Origin: Verrucomicrobiota bacterium
Lineage (GTDB): Bacteria; Verrucomicrobiota; Verrucomicrobiia; Chthoniobacterales; UBA10450
Direction: 5' to 3'
Assembly (NCBI GenBank): GCA_003220155.1
Contig: QHRO01000240.1
Coordinates: forward strand, 1-60,734
DNA: 60,734 nt
Under the pieces are notes generated by a model that had not been told where the DNA came from, did no database searches, and worked only from the letters and a program-made list of their open reading frames with translations. Shown one piece after another: positions 50,718 through 59,396 of this stretch (position 1 is its first letter; every line of letters begins with the position of its first letter). The position numbers were made by a program, and so were the translations under genes.

Positions 50718-51550
50718 GTCAGTCGCAAGTTATCGATCAATCGCGTTTTGCCGATGAAAACCGCGAGCGCAATGAGCGCGTTCGGTCGCAATGTCTCCAG
50801 CGGCTGCAAGTTCTCCCGATCGACGATGCTGATGTAATCAATGCGCGCGTCTTTGGCTGACTCGATTACGCTCCTCGCGGCGTCAATCAATCTGGTGACG
50901 GAATTTTCTCCGTCGGCGGCCAGTTCTTTCACCCGCAGCATGGCCTGATACAGCACCGGCGCCGCAGCTCGCCCGTCTGTGTTCAGATATTGATTGCGTG
51001 AGCTTAGGGCCAGCCCGTCTGCCTCGCGCACCGTCGGCACGCCTATGACTTCGATCGGAAAATTCAGGTCGCGCACCATGCGCCGGATGATTGCCAGTTG
51101 CTGATAATCCTTCTCACCGAACACCGCGGCGTTCGGCGCGAGCAAATTAAAAAGCTTCGCCACCACCGTGCAGACACCGCGGAAATGTCCTGGCCGCGAG
51201 GCGCCGCACAGACCGGCGGACAATCGTGTTTCCTCAACGTAAACTGAGCGATCATCAAAATACATTTCGCGCGGGCGAAAAAGCAGATTGACTCCCGCAT
51301 CCTCGCAAAATTTTGCATCCGTAGATTCCGGCCGCGGATATTTCTTAAAATCCGATCCCGGCTCGAACTGCAACGGATTGACAAAAATACTGACCGCAAC
51401 TTCCCCATCTTCGCCAGCGTGCTCACGCGCGACACGAAGCAACTCTAGATGCCCACGATGCAACGCACCCATCGTCGGCACGAGTACGGATTTGGCCCTT
51501 CGCTCGCGCACGTGTGACTGGGCCGCGTCAGTCGATTCGATAATTTTCAT
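50714..51550 (-). CDS. panC: Pantothenate synthetase
   Basis: PanC ligates pantoate and beta-alanine with ATP. The 278-residue protein has the HIGH-like motif in VPTMGALHRGHLELLR. It also has SIFVNPLQFEPGSDF...YPR, FGEKDYQQLAIIRRMV and the KMSKS-like end SSRNQYL. It overlaps nadB by 4 bases and is coupled to it. panB is elsewhere in the window (5598). panD was not seen. The assignment is secure. Confidence 0.97.
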   Translation of the reverse strand: MKIIESTDAAQSHVRERRAKSVLVPTMGALHRGHLELLRVAREHAGEDGEVAVSIFVNPLQFEPGSDFKKYPRPESTDAKFCEDAGVNLLFRPREMYFDDRSVYVEETRLSAGLCGASRPGHFRGVCTVVAKLFNLLAPNAAVFGEKDYQQLAIIRRMVRDLNFPIEVIGVPTVREADGLALSSRNQYLNTDGRAAAPVLYQAMLRVKELAADGENSVTRLIDAARSVIESAKDARIDYISIVDRENLQPLETLRPNALIALAVFIGKTRLIDNLRLT

Positions 51551-51561
51551 TCAGAAAACTC

Positions 51562-51661
51562 GTCATCCCGCGCGCAATAGTTTACCCGTCGTGGCGGGGG
51601 GATCCCGTCATGGAATCTTTAAGGTAAGGCAGCGGGGTCCCTCGACTATGCTCGCGATGAC
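51562..51661. repeat. Family A palindrome between a methyltransferase gene and panC
   Basis: It begins GTCATCCCGCGCGCAATAG and ends CTCGACTATGCTCGCGATGAC, with GGATCC-like sites inside. Arms are diverged relative to other copies. Confidence 0.7.
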
Positions 51662-52350
51662 GATTCGATCCAAATCGCTTGGCGGCCAACGGCAAATTTT
51701 TGGTGCCCGAAATTTCTCCAGCCGGCGCACTCAGCCAGCTTGCGCATTTCACCGAAACTGAAGGCACGCACCGCTGATAGTCGTGCATCAGTTTTCGTCA
51801 TCGCATCGCGATAGATTGTCGCCGTCACAAAATAAACCGCGCACGTTAACAAGCGTGCCCTCCGCAAATCGGCAACTAAAATTCGCGCACGCGACAGTTC
51901 GCGACATTTTTGCAGCACGCGCACAGCGTCATCGTTGCTGAAATGGTGAAGGGTAAGTGAACAAAGCACAATGTCGTAAAGCTCAGGCGGATTCCATTCG
52001 AACAGGTCCACGCAACAAGAATCGATCTCCGGATAAGCAGCGCTCAGTCCTCGCGCAATTTCAATGGTCGACGCCTGTTGATCGATCGCGTCGATGTGAA
52101 CGGAAACATTTTGTCTGCGCGCATGATCAACGATCAGGCGTGGGATGTCGCCTGAGCCGGTGGCTACGTCCAAAATTCGCGCTTTGCCATTTGGCTTGAG
52201 CCAGCGTCGCAAAAAATGTCGCACCAAGCGATGGCTACCAAACCAGCGATTGAGGGAGCGTAGGTTGGCAAGGTCGCGTTTCAGCTCGCGCGTGACCGGC
52301 TGCGGCCGGTCCATCAATTCCGGCAACGCCGGATCGAACTGCCGCTTCAC
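51646..52350 (-). CDS. Class I SAM-dependent methyltransferase
   Basis: A 234-residue Rossmann methyltransferase. Motif I is ARILDVATGSGDIPRLIVD at about 58-76. The acidic end of strand 2 is IDAIDQQAS, and motif IV is YDIVLCSLTLHHFSNDDAVRVL. The C-terminal strand region is FSFGEMRKLAECAGW. The sequence resembles UbiE-like small-molecule methyltransferases, but no quinone or polyketide genes lie nearby. The last codons run into the family A palindrome region. It directly abuts the cupin gene. The substrate is unknown. Confidence 0.88.
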   Translation of the reverse strand: MKRQFDPALPELMDRPQPVTRELKRDLANLRSLNRWFGSHRLVRHFLRRWLKPNGKARILDVATGSGDIPRLIVDHARRQNVSVHIDAIDQQASTIEIARGLSAAYPEIDSCCVDLFEWNPPELYDIVLCSLTLHHFSNDDAVRVLQKCRELSRARILVADLRRARLLTCAVYFVTATIYRDAMTKTDARLSAVRAFSFGEMRKLAECAGWRNFGHQKFAVGRQAIWIESSSRA

Positions 52351-53079
52351 TTATTCCGCCAGAAAACTCCGCCAGCTTTCCGGCAAAAGCGCCGATTCCA
52401 CCTCGCTCGCAATCCGGCCTTCGAACGCCGGCTGAAAGTTCGTGCTGGTGCCGTAGACCATGATCGCCTCCTCGCTTCCCTCCACCCGCACCGCATGCGC
52501 CACCCCCGGCGGAATCACAACCGCGACATTGTTCGGGCCGCGATGATTGTCGCCATCAATAAAAAAATGCATGATGCGGCCACGAAAACCTTCGCGGACG
52601 TCGCGCAAAATCATTTCGACTCGGCCCTGCACGAAAAACATTACGTCCCACTGTTCCGCCTCGTAGTCGATAGTCGCTTTCCTGGTGAACCTGCGCCGTA
52701 ATGATTTCGTCGGGTCTTCGCCCTCGGGAATAAATGGAGGATGAACATGAAAGCCTTTGGCGGTGTTGGCGAACATGCGGGCAGTCGCCCATTGTCGTGG
52801 CCAGAATTTTAAACTCCCGAGCACGCCTTCATCCCGCCGGGCCAGTTCTCCGAACAATCCACGGTGCCGTTGCACATGGATGGTGCGCGCGAACATTTCG
52901 ACACCAGGGATCCAGACCGCCGCGAGGGAACGGCGGTTCGCCGACACGATCTGACCTGCTTCCACGCCCCCGCCCGCAAGCCGTTTTGCCAGCGCCGGGG
53001 CTCGATAGTCGCGCGTGCTCAACGCGGTCACCGCGGCTGGCTGTAAACCGCGCCAAATATTTTTCCCGGATTTTTTCAT
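52351..53079 (-). CDS. RmlC-like cupin, sugar epimerase-type
   Basis: A 242-residue cupin. The core covers about 95-225 with FHVHPPFIPEGEDP (first cupin motif), WDVMFFVQGRVEMILRDV and VAVVIPPGVAHAVRVEGSEEA (second cupin motif). The pattern of an HxH-like block and PPGxxHA resembles dTDP-4-dehydrorhamnose 3,5-epimerase relatives. The N-terminal 70 residues are less conserved. It is directly adjacent to the methyltransferase (no gap) and close to a GT2 glycosyltransferase. A role in surface sugar synthesis is therefore plausible. The exact reaction is not certain. Confidence 0.8.
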   Translation of the reverse strand: MKKSGKNIWRGLQPAAVTALSTRDYRAPALAKRLAGGGVEAGQIVSANRRSLAAVWIPGVEMFARTIHVQRHRGLFGELARRDEGVLGSLKFWPRQWATARMFANTAKGFHVHPPFIPEGEDPTKSLRRRFTRKATIDYEAEQWDVMFFVQGRVEMILRDVREGFRGRIMHFFIDGDNHRGPNNVAVVIPPGVAHAVRVEGSEEAIMVYGTSTNFQPAFEGRIASEVESALLPESWRSFLAE

Positions 53080-53080
53080 T

Positions 53081-53105
53081 TGTAGTGGCGGTTTATGACC
53101 GCCGA
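53081..53105 (+). repeat. Single GTAG-type REP
   Basis: TGTAG-TGGCGGTTTATGACCGCCG is a GTAG end followed by a hairpin. It lies between the cupin and GT2 genes. Confidence 0.7.
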
Positions 53106-53120
53106 TCTCACGTCGCCCAA

Positions 53121-54881
53121 CTACCTCCCTAGCGAGAAATCGGCCCGTTCGCTAGAAAGATTTGGATTATAATAAGGATCGCGTCGAAACATTTCCGGCC
53201 AGCGCTTCTGTAGATCTAGGCACATCCCGCTCGCATTTTCCTTCTTCGAAGTGCGACGCAGTTCCGCGTAGGGAACCGAAACCGTTCGCAATCCTAGTTC
53301 CTGGAGCCTTAAACAAAACTCTACCGCCGCGCACGCACCGTCATCCCGACCGAAGTGGAGGGATCCCGGGGTGTTACTGGAAGCAATCTTCTCGAACAGC
53401 TCCCGGCGCGTCAGCAAACACGACGCACTCACCGCACTGTAATTGCGCACCGCCTGCAATTGCCGATTCGCTCCCCGGAAATCACGCGCGTACCCTGCAA
53501 AAGCAAAACGGACACTCCCATCAGGCAACAAAATCAATCCGGCACTTTCAACCGTATCGTCCGACGAAACGATGCGCGCGCCAACCGCGCCAATCTTCGG
53601 ATTCGATAATTGTTCCGCCATCGCCGTCAGCCAATTCTCGTCGAGCGGCTCAAGATCGAAATCGAGCAATAGCACGTATTCTCCAGTCGCTTCCTTGAGA
53701 TCCGTTACGATTTCGAAATTCGGAGAATTTGTTTTCGCCCGAATCCGATCAGCCTGCCCGGCCTGAGCGGAGTCAATCGCCCTGCGATCGAGCTCGCCAT
53801 TGAAAATGATCGAAATTTTCTCCGGGCCGACCTCGCGGCGAACCCGGTAAAGATGCGTTCCCCAATCTATCGCCACCCGCGCATTTTCTTGTCGCCGCTC
53901 GAGATGCCCCTCAATCGCGCTTCGCCCCGCTTCCAGCGCGCCCGGTTTGCGTCGGATGTTATGCGCGGTTGATTCGGCCGTCCGCCGCCAATGATAAAGC
54001 ACCCGCGGAATATGCCGGATACGCTCAGTCTTTTCCGAAACCCGCAGGAGCAAATCGTAGTCTTGGGCACCGTCGAACTCGCTGCGAAACCCATCCCGCG
54101 CCAGATCGCGACGGATGATTACGAAATGTCCCAGGTAATCGTGCGTGCAAAAAAATTCGGGGGACCAATCGGGTTTCGGCATTGGCGCCGACAATTTCCC
54201 GTCCACGATTTTGTCTTCGTCCGAATAAATCACATCGGCTTCGCGGTCGTTTTGCAAAAGTTCGATTGCACGAAACAATGCATCTGGTTCGAGCAAATCA
54301 TCGTGGTCGAGCAGTGCGATCCAGCCACCGCGCGCCCGCGCAAGCGCTGTGTTTAAGGCCGAGGAGATTCCGCCGTGATCCTGAAAGCCGGTTTGAATGC
54401 GGGCATCACGTTGCCCCAAATTCTCCAGCAGCCCGCGCACGCGTGTGTCACTCGAGCCATCATCAATTAAAATCAGCTCCCAATTCTCGTAGGCCTGCGC
54501 AATCACCGATTCGACCGCGCCCATCAGAAATCGTTCATCAGCGTTAAACGTTGGGGTCAAAATCGAAATGAGCGGCCGATAGGAAAAGGTTCGCGATTGC
54601 TCGCGCAACTTCGCCGCTTCCTCCGCGGAAACGCGATGCCGCGCAAACCAGCGGCCATATTCATCTTGCTCGACGGCCTCAGTTGATTGCCGCCGCCGGA
54701 ATAACCGGAACGGCGCGGAAAGAATTTTCGCAACACGCCCTTCCGCGCTGCGGCGCAACCGTCGATGTTCCTCGCGCAGCGCCTGGAGGTCGCGCTTCAC
54801 ATCTTTCAGACGCAACAGCTCTTCCTCCAGCCGCGCGATGTGCGCTTCGGCTGCTCGCAATTCCTCGCCTTTCATCGGCAT
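53121..54881 (-). CDS. Family 2 glycosyltransferase with coiled-coil N terminus
   Basis: About 586 residues from MPMKGEELRAAEAH (the ORF's first ATG is ten codons earlier). A coiled coil at about 3-55 is followed by a GT-A domain at about 90-330. It has PLISILTPTFNADERFL, LILIDDGSSD, WIALLDHDDLLEPDAL (DxD) and YSDEDKIVDG. A second, partial GT domain runs at about 350-560 (LLLDFDLEPL and LTRRELFEKI). The segment after FEKI (SSNTPGSLHFGRDDGACAAVEF) is encoded by a family A palindrome. It replaces the usual GGFDE...DVDFCLR acceptor-loop sequence of GT2 enzymes. It probably builds cell-surface polysaccharide. Confidence 0.9.
   Translation of the reverse strand: MPMKGEELRAAEAHIARLEEELLRLKDVKRDLQALREEHRRLRRSAEGRVAKILSAPFRLFRRRQSTEAVEQDEYGRWFARHRVSAEEAAKLREQSRTFSYRPLISILTPTFNADERFLMGAVESVIAQAYENWELILIDDGSSDTRVRGLLENLGQRDARIQTGFQDHGGISSALNTALARARGGWIALLDHDDLLEPDALFRAIELLQNDREADVIYSDEDKIVDGKLSAPMPKPDWSPEFFCTHDYLGHFVIIRRDLARDGFRSEFDGAQDYDLLLRVSEKTERIRHIPRVLYHWRRTAESTAHNIRRKPGALEAGRSAIEGHLERRQENARVAIDWGTHLYRVRREVGPEKISIIFNGELDRRAIDSAQAGQADRIRAKTNSPNFEIVTDLKEATGEYVLLLDFDLEPLDENWLTAMAEQLSNPKIGAVGARIVSSDDTVESAGLILLPDGSVRFAFAGYARDFRGANRQLQAVRNYSAVSASCLLTRRELFEKIASSNTPGSLHFGRDDGACAAVEFCLRLQELGLRTVSVPYAELRRTSKKENASGMCLDLQKRWPEMFRRDPYYNPNLSSERADFSLGR
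53340..53383. repeat. Family A half-element inside the GT2 coding region (in frame)
   Basis: GTCATCCCGACCGAAGTGGAGGGATCCC is the left half of family A. It is read on the minus strand as GSLHFGRDDG without a stop. No right half follows. Confidence 0.75.
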
Positions 54882-54934
54882 AGTATATTGATTGATGCCG
54901 CGGGCGGGCAAACGTAGCGTGCCCGGCCGAATTC

Positions 54935-56881
54935 ATGTTCGATTATCCCGTTTATCTTTTTTACCGGGCGGGAACGGATTTGCTCACCTTGTTGCCGCTG
55001 CCGTTCTTATTCGCGATGGGGCAAATCAGCGGCGCCGTTGCCTGGCTAGTCCTGCCGCACTACCGAAAGCTGGCTTTGCGCAATGTCCATATCGCTTTCG
55101 GGGACGAACTTTCCGAGAAACAGATGCGCCGGATCGTGCGCCGACATTTTAAACAACTGGGAGCGAACTTGCTCTGTAGCGTGAAGTTCACTCGCATGCC
55201 GACGGAAAAAATTCTCGAGCGGGTGCGCCTGGAAAACTTTGAATACGTCGAACATTGTTTCCGGCAAAAGCAACCGTTCGTGCTGTTCTTGAGCCATATT
55301 GGTTCCTGGGAGTTTTGCACGCGACTGTTCCCGCATTTCTCGCACGGGCAGCGCACTGCGACCGTTTACCAGCGCATCCGTAATCCACACATCGATCGGC
55401 ACGTTCGGGAGGCGCGCAGCCAATTTGGTCTGGAAGTCTTTGAGCGCAGCGAAGGTTTCGGAAAAGCGATCGAGCTGCTGCGCAGTGGCGGCGGCATCGG
55501 CATTTTGATGGACCAACATGCCGGTGACGGCGGCCTCTGGACGCCGTTCTTTGGCAGACTCGCCTCGACCACCCCATTACCGGCGCTGCTGGCGCAGCGG
55601 ACCCACGCGAAGCTGATCGGATTTGCGGTTCACACCGAAGGATTCGCGCGCTGGCGCGCGGTGGCGGAAAGGCCAATTGAAAATTCTGGCGAATCGATTG
55701 AATCACTCACCGCGCGTGGCAACGAAATTTTGGAAAAACAAGTCCGACGCGCGCCGGAAGATTGGTTTTGGGTGCATAATCGCTGGAAAACGCCGCGGCC
55801 AAATTTCCTGCTCGCGAAATATAAGCGCGGTGTCTTTTTGCCGGAGAACACCCGGCTAAAGCCATTCCGCATCTTGATCCGAAGCAGCAATTGGCTGGGC
55901 GACGCAGTCATGAGCGTCCCGGCGGTACGCGCCATCAAGGGTGGACGCCCAGACGCACACCTGACGGTAGCTGTCCCGAGGAAACTTGCGGCCTTTTGGA
56001 AAATTGTTCCGGAGGCCGATGAGATTATCATTCTGCCATCGAAATCGGCTTTTGTGGCGGCGCGCTTGTTTCGTCGAAAACCGTCGTTCGATGTTGCGAT
56101 TCTGTTTCCGAATTCGCTACGCAGCGCGCTCGAAGTTTTTCTGGCGCGCATTCCCCGGCGCGTTGGTTTAACCGGGCATTGGCGCCGCTGGCTGCTGAAT
56201 CAACAACCGCGGGAGACCTTCTTCCGTGGCATCGTTCACCAGACCTACAAGCATCTGGAGCTAGCCGGCACGATGGGGGCCAACGTGCGGCCGCAATTTC
56301 CGTCGGCTAATTCGATTAAAGGCCGCCGCGATCAACTCAAATTCGCGCTTTGTCCCGGCGCGGAGTATGGCCCCGCGAAACGATGGCCACGTTTCGCGGA
56401 CGTGGCGCAGGAAATTGCAGCGCGATTTCCGGTGCAATGGATTCTATTCGGCACGACCGGCGATGCCGCAGTCGGCTTAGAAATTGCAGAAAAACTGGGC
56501 GAGAAGTGCGTGAATCGGATCGGGCAGACGACGCTCGAGGAATTGATCGATGAGCTACGCGATTGCGATTTGTTACTTACTAACGACACCGGGACAATGC
56601 ATCTCGCGGCCTTGTTGCGGATCCCTACGATCTCGATTTTCGGATCGACCGAACCGCTGCGCACCGGCCCGCTCGGCCGGGGCCATCGCATTTTTCGGCA
56701 TCATGTCGAGTGCAGCCCCTGTTTTCTGCGCGAATGTCCTCTCGATTTCCGCTGCATGCATGCGGTCACGAGTGCGGAGGTCATTGCCGCTATTCAACAA
56801 ATGATTTCCGGGCAGGCTGAAGCGGCGAAATCGGGTAGCGTTGCTTTCACGGCCGCATTCCGAAATCATAAGCCGGTATGA
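54935..56881 (+). CDS. Fused lipid A acyltransferase (LpxL/HtrB-like) and heptosyltransferase (WaaF-like)
   Basis: Residues 1-290 are a lysophospholipid-acyltransferase-fold protein of the LpxL/HtrB type. It has an N-terminal hydrophobic region, LALRNVHIAFGDELSE, the HxxxxE catalytic motif in LSHIGSWEF, and GILMDQHAGDGG. Residues about 307-640 are a GT9 heptosyltransferase. It has RILIRSSNWLGDAVMSVPAVRAIKG, LCPGAEYGPAKRWP, LLTNDTGTMHLAALLRIP and the Cys-rich end VECSPCFLRECPLDFRCM of WaaF. Joining lipid A acylation and core heptose addition in one protein is unusual. The thioesterase start overlaps its stop (ATGA). Confidence 0.92.
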   Translation: MFDYPVYLFYRAGTDLLTLLPLPFLFAMGQISGAVAWLVLPHYRKLALRNVHIAFGDELSEKQMRRIVRRHFKQLGANLLCSVKFTRMPTEKILERVRLENFEYVEHCFRQKQPFVLFLSHIGSWEFCTRLFPHFSHGQRTATVYQRIRNPHIDRHVREARSQFGLEVFERSEGFGKAIELLRSGGGIGILMDQHAGDGGLWTPFFGRLASTTPLPALLAQRTHAKLIGFAVHTEGFARWRAVAERPIENSGESIESLTARGNEILEKQVRRAPEDWFWVHNRWKTPRPNFLLAKYKRGVFLPENTRLKPFRILIRSSNWLGDAVMSVPAVRAIKGGRPDAHLTVAVPRKLAAFWKIVPEADEIIILPSKSAFVAARLFRRKPSFDVAILFPNSLRSALEVFLARIPRRVGLTGHWRRWLLNQQPRETFFRGIVHQTYKHLELAGTMGANVRPQFPSANSIKGRRDQLKFALCPGAEYGPAKRWPRFADVAQEIAARFPVQWILFGTTGDAAVGLEIAEKLGEKCVNRIGQTTLEELIDELRDCDLLLTNDTGTMHLAALLRIPTISIFGSTEPLRTGPLGRGHRIFRHHVECSPCFLRECPLDFRCMHAVTSAEVIAAIQQMISGQAEAAKSGSVAFTAAFRNHKPV

Positions 56882-57309
56882 CGGCAATCGGCGCGCCCCG
56901 CATTCGCACCGACGCGCAGGTGATGTTTTTCGATACCGACTGCGGTGGTGTCGTCCATAACATCGCTTATTTGCGCTTCATCGAGATCGCGCGCACTCTC
57001 CTGGTGGAGCAACTCGGACTCACCTTGCCGGAAATGGCGGCAACGCAAAAATATCCTGTCGTGGTCCGGACAGAGATCGACTACCGCCGCGCTGCAAAAC
57101 TTGGCGACCGCCTCACGATTGAAGGTTGGCTCGATCAACTCGAACGCGTGCGGTTTTGGTGCGCTTTTCGGATCATGCGGAACGTGGACGATGCCCTAAT
57201 CGCCGAATGCCGCCAGACGCTGGCGTTGATCCAAATGCCGTCGGCAAAATTGCTCCGCCTGCCCGACAGTTGGGACCGATATCGGGCTGCGGCGGTAGAC
57301 GCTCACTAA
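56878..57309 (+). CDS. Acyl-CoA thioesterase (YbgC/4HBT family)
   Basis: A 143-residue hotdog-fold thioesterase. The catalytic region MFFDTDCGGVVHNIAYLRFIE has the Asp and His of the YbgC type. VVRTEIDYRRAAKLGDRLTIEGW and IAECRQTLALI complete the pattern. It is translationally coupled to the LpxL-WaaF gene upstream (ATGA overlap) and starts a base before the ArnT-like gene ends its gap. A role in envelope lipid metabolism is likely from context. The substrate is unknown. Confidence 0.9.
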   Translation: MTAIGAPRIRTDAQVMFFDTDCGGVVHNIAYLRFIEIARTLLVEQLGLTLPEMAATQKYPVVVRTEIDYRRAAKLGDRLTIEGWLDQLERVRFWCAFRIMRNVDDALIAECRQTLALIQMPSAKLLRLPDSWDRYRAAAVDAH

Positions 57310-57310
57310 G

Positions 57311-59047
57311 ATGGTCACGGGCACCGGCGCGCTTAGCATTGAAGAAACGTTTCTCGGACCGCAGGCATTACCGCCGCCGCCGACCCGACACGCGCTGTTT
57401 GCCATTCTGATTGCGCTGGCCGCGCTGGTGCATTTCGGAACAATCGGCATAGGGGATCTTTACAGCGAGACCGAGGGCCAGTACGCCGCGGCCGCGCGCG
57501 AAATGATTCAGAGCGGTCAGTATTTGTTGCCGACGAATGACAGTATTCCGCGTCTGCAAAAACCGCCGCTGCTCTACTGGCTGATCGTCGCCAGCTATAA
57601 GCTTTTCGGGGTCAACACCGCGGCCACGCGCGTTCCGATCGCGTTTTCGGTTGTGGCAACGGTAGCATTCACGTTTCTGATCGGCGAACGGCTGGCCGAT
57701 TATTGGCGCGGATTCGCTGCCGGACTGATCTATCTCACACTCAGCGGCACGTTCATTTTCGGTCGCATCGTCATGCCGGAGCCCCTCTTTGCCGCGCTCT
57801 TTGCCGGGGCGATTTATTGCGGGTTGAGCGGGTTCCAGCAACGTCATCAGCGGCGCGCCTGGTTTGCCGGATTTTGGATTTGCGCCGCATTCGCGTGTCT
57901 GACGAAGGGTCCGCATGGATTGCTTTTTCCGGCGGCGACCCTTGCCGCGCTGGCGATCTTTTATCGTGAGGCGCGGATGCGGTTTCGCTCGCTTCTTTGG
58001 TGGCCCTATCTGTTACTTTTTTTGGCCATCATCGGACCCTGGTATCTCTGGATCGAAATCCATTTTGACGGTCCGTTCCATCGCCTCGTCGCTGACGAAT
58101 GGACCAAACACTTGCTGGGCCGGTATCCTAACGGGAATTGGTACGACGACGTTCCACGCTGGCAGTTTCTCGCCAGCCATCTCGCCTGGTTGTTTCCCTG
58201 GTCGCTGGCGATTTTGCCAGGGCTGATCTTTTCCTGGCGACGCGTGATGCGACCGCGCGAGATTAGTTTCCAGGATGCTCTTCCGATGGCCTGGGCCATC
58301 GTGGTTTTGGGACCGGTTTTGGCTATCGGGCAGCGACAGGATTACTACGCGCTGAGCATGTTCAGCGCATTCGCGCTCTGGGCCGCGATGATTTTCGAGC
58401 GCGCGCCAAATTCTATGCGCAATCTCGGCGCCGCTGCTGTTGCGCTCGCCGGAATCGCGATCGGTTTCATCGCCGTCGCGCTTCCGCGTCGTCTTCCCAA
58501 AAACGAGAGCGAGTGGGGCGAAACGGATCTTCGGTGGACGGCGTCCATCGCCGCAATCGGGCTCCTGACCGGTGCAATCACCACGGTTTATTTGCTTTGC
58601 CGCCGACGCGAAAAAATCGCAACGGTTGGTCTCGCCTTCGGAATGATTGCGGTCGGTCTTTGCATGATCAGCGGCGTGGCGCGAATTGCCCCATTTTTTT
58701 CCCTGGCGGATGCAGCCCGCTTCTTAAACAGCCGATTGGGCACGAACGGTCAGGTGCTCTTTGAAGGCCCCCCTGACATCGCCAGCAGCCTCGGGTTTTA
58801 TCTCGAACGCAAGTTCGTCATGGTTAACCAAGAGCCCGATCCGCGAATACCGCTTACTCCCGAACAGCGCAGCCTCTTTCTCGAAGAAAAGGCCGCGCTC
58901 GAGCAATGGCGCGCGCCCCGCCCGGTGTTTCTCATCATCGAAGAAAAGCGGGTGGTTTATTGGCGTGGACTACTGGTGCAGCACTTCCACGTTTATCATC
59001 AGGTCGCGAGTTTCGGCACCTACATCATTCTCTCGAATCAATTGTAG
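57311..59047 (+). CDS. ArnT-like polyprenol-phosphate glycosyltransferase (GT83/PMT-2 family)
   Basis: A 578-residue polytopic protein of the dolichyl/undecaprenyl-phosphate sugar transferase superfamily. The N terminus has the catalytic loop LYSETEGQYAAAAREMIQSG (ETEGQYA Glu-rich motif) followed by LLPTNDSIPRLQKPPLLYWL, as in ArnT. About 11 further membrane helices follow, then a soluble C-terminal domain (FLEEKAALEQWRAPRPVFLIIEEKR). ArnT moves aminoarabinose to lipid A. The substrate here is not proven, but the preceding LPS gene supports a lipid A or core modification. It lies one base after the thioesterase stop. Confidence 0.9.
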   Translation: MVTGTGALSIEETFLGPQALPPPPTRHALFAILIALAALVHFGTIGIGDLYSETEGQYAAAAREMIQSGQYLLPTNDSIPRLQKPPLLYWLIVASYKLFGVNTAATRVPIAFSVVATVAFTFLIGERLADYWRGFAAGLIYLTLSGTFIFGRIVMPEPLFAALFAGAIYCGLSGFQQRHQRRAWFAGFWICAAFACLTKGPHGLLFPAATLAALAIFYREARMRFRSLLWWPYLLLFLAIIGPWYLWIEIHFDGPFHRLVADEWTKHLLGRYPNGNWYDDVPRWQFLASHLAWLFPWSLAILPGLIFSWRRVMRPREISFQDALPMAWAIVVLGPVLAIGQRQDYYALSMFSAFALWAAMIFERAPNSMRNLGAAAVALAGIAIGFIAVALPRRLPKNESEWGETDLRWTASIAAIGLLTGAITTVYLLCRRREKIATVGLAFGMIAVGLCMISGVARIAPFFSLADAARFLNSRLGTNGQVLFEGPPDIASSLGFYLERKFVMVNQEPDPRIPLTPEQRSLFLEEKAALEQWRAPRPVFLIIEEKRVVYWRGLLVQHFHVYHQVASFGTYIILSNQL

Positions 59048-59146
59048 GGTTGTTTGAAAAAGAGGCGGAACACGCTACCGTGCGAACCTGTTTTCACGAT
59101 TCACGATTTAGCTATTTAACGTTTTACCTTTTCACCTTCACAATCC

Positions 59147-59302
59147 ATGTCGCAGCATCGCAGTCTTAAGGGAGCCAGCACCATCGCAGCCAAGCGCAAC
59201 GTCTTGAAACGCTTCGAGCGCGTCGATCTGCTCAAGAAACGCGGGCAATGGAAGGAAACAAGCAAGGTGATCGGGCTACCCAAGACGAAGCCTGATGTGT
59301 GA
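59147..59302 (+). CDS. Small basic protein of the Chlamydiae/Verrucomicrobia/Planctomycetes type (not in ORF track)
   Basis: A 51-residue protein, MSQHRSLKGASTIAAKRNVLKR followed by FERVDLLKKRGQWKETSKVIGLPKTKPDV. It is strongly basic and has the RNVLKRFER and KTKP hallmarks. This is the conserved small basic protein seen across the PVC superphylum (remembered as a TIGRFAM of that name). Its role is unknown; a ribosome- or RNA-binding function is often supposed from its charge. It lies alone, with an ACGATT tract upstream and a terminator 33 bases downstream. It is the best taxonomic marker in the window. Confidence 0.88.
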   Translation: MSQHRSLKGASTIAAKRNVLKRFERVDLLKKRGQWKETSKVIGLPKTKPDV

Positions 59303-59334
59303 TTGCGGAGGTGATTAGTTAAAAGAGTTACAAC

Positions 59335-59371
59335 GTTACAACGGAGGGCGCCGGTCCCGTTGTAACTTTTT
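59335..59371 (+). terminator. Intrinsic terminator after the small basic protein gene
   Basis: The perfect stem GTTACAACGG/CCGTTGTAAC (10 bp) with a GC-rich loop is followed by TTTTT. Further weak inverted copies of TTGTAACTTTTTTAACC follow. Confidence 0.7.
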
Positions 59372-59396
59372 AACCTTGTAACTTTTTTAACCTTCC

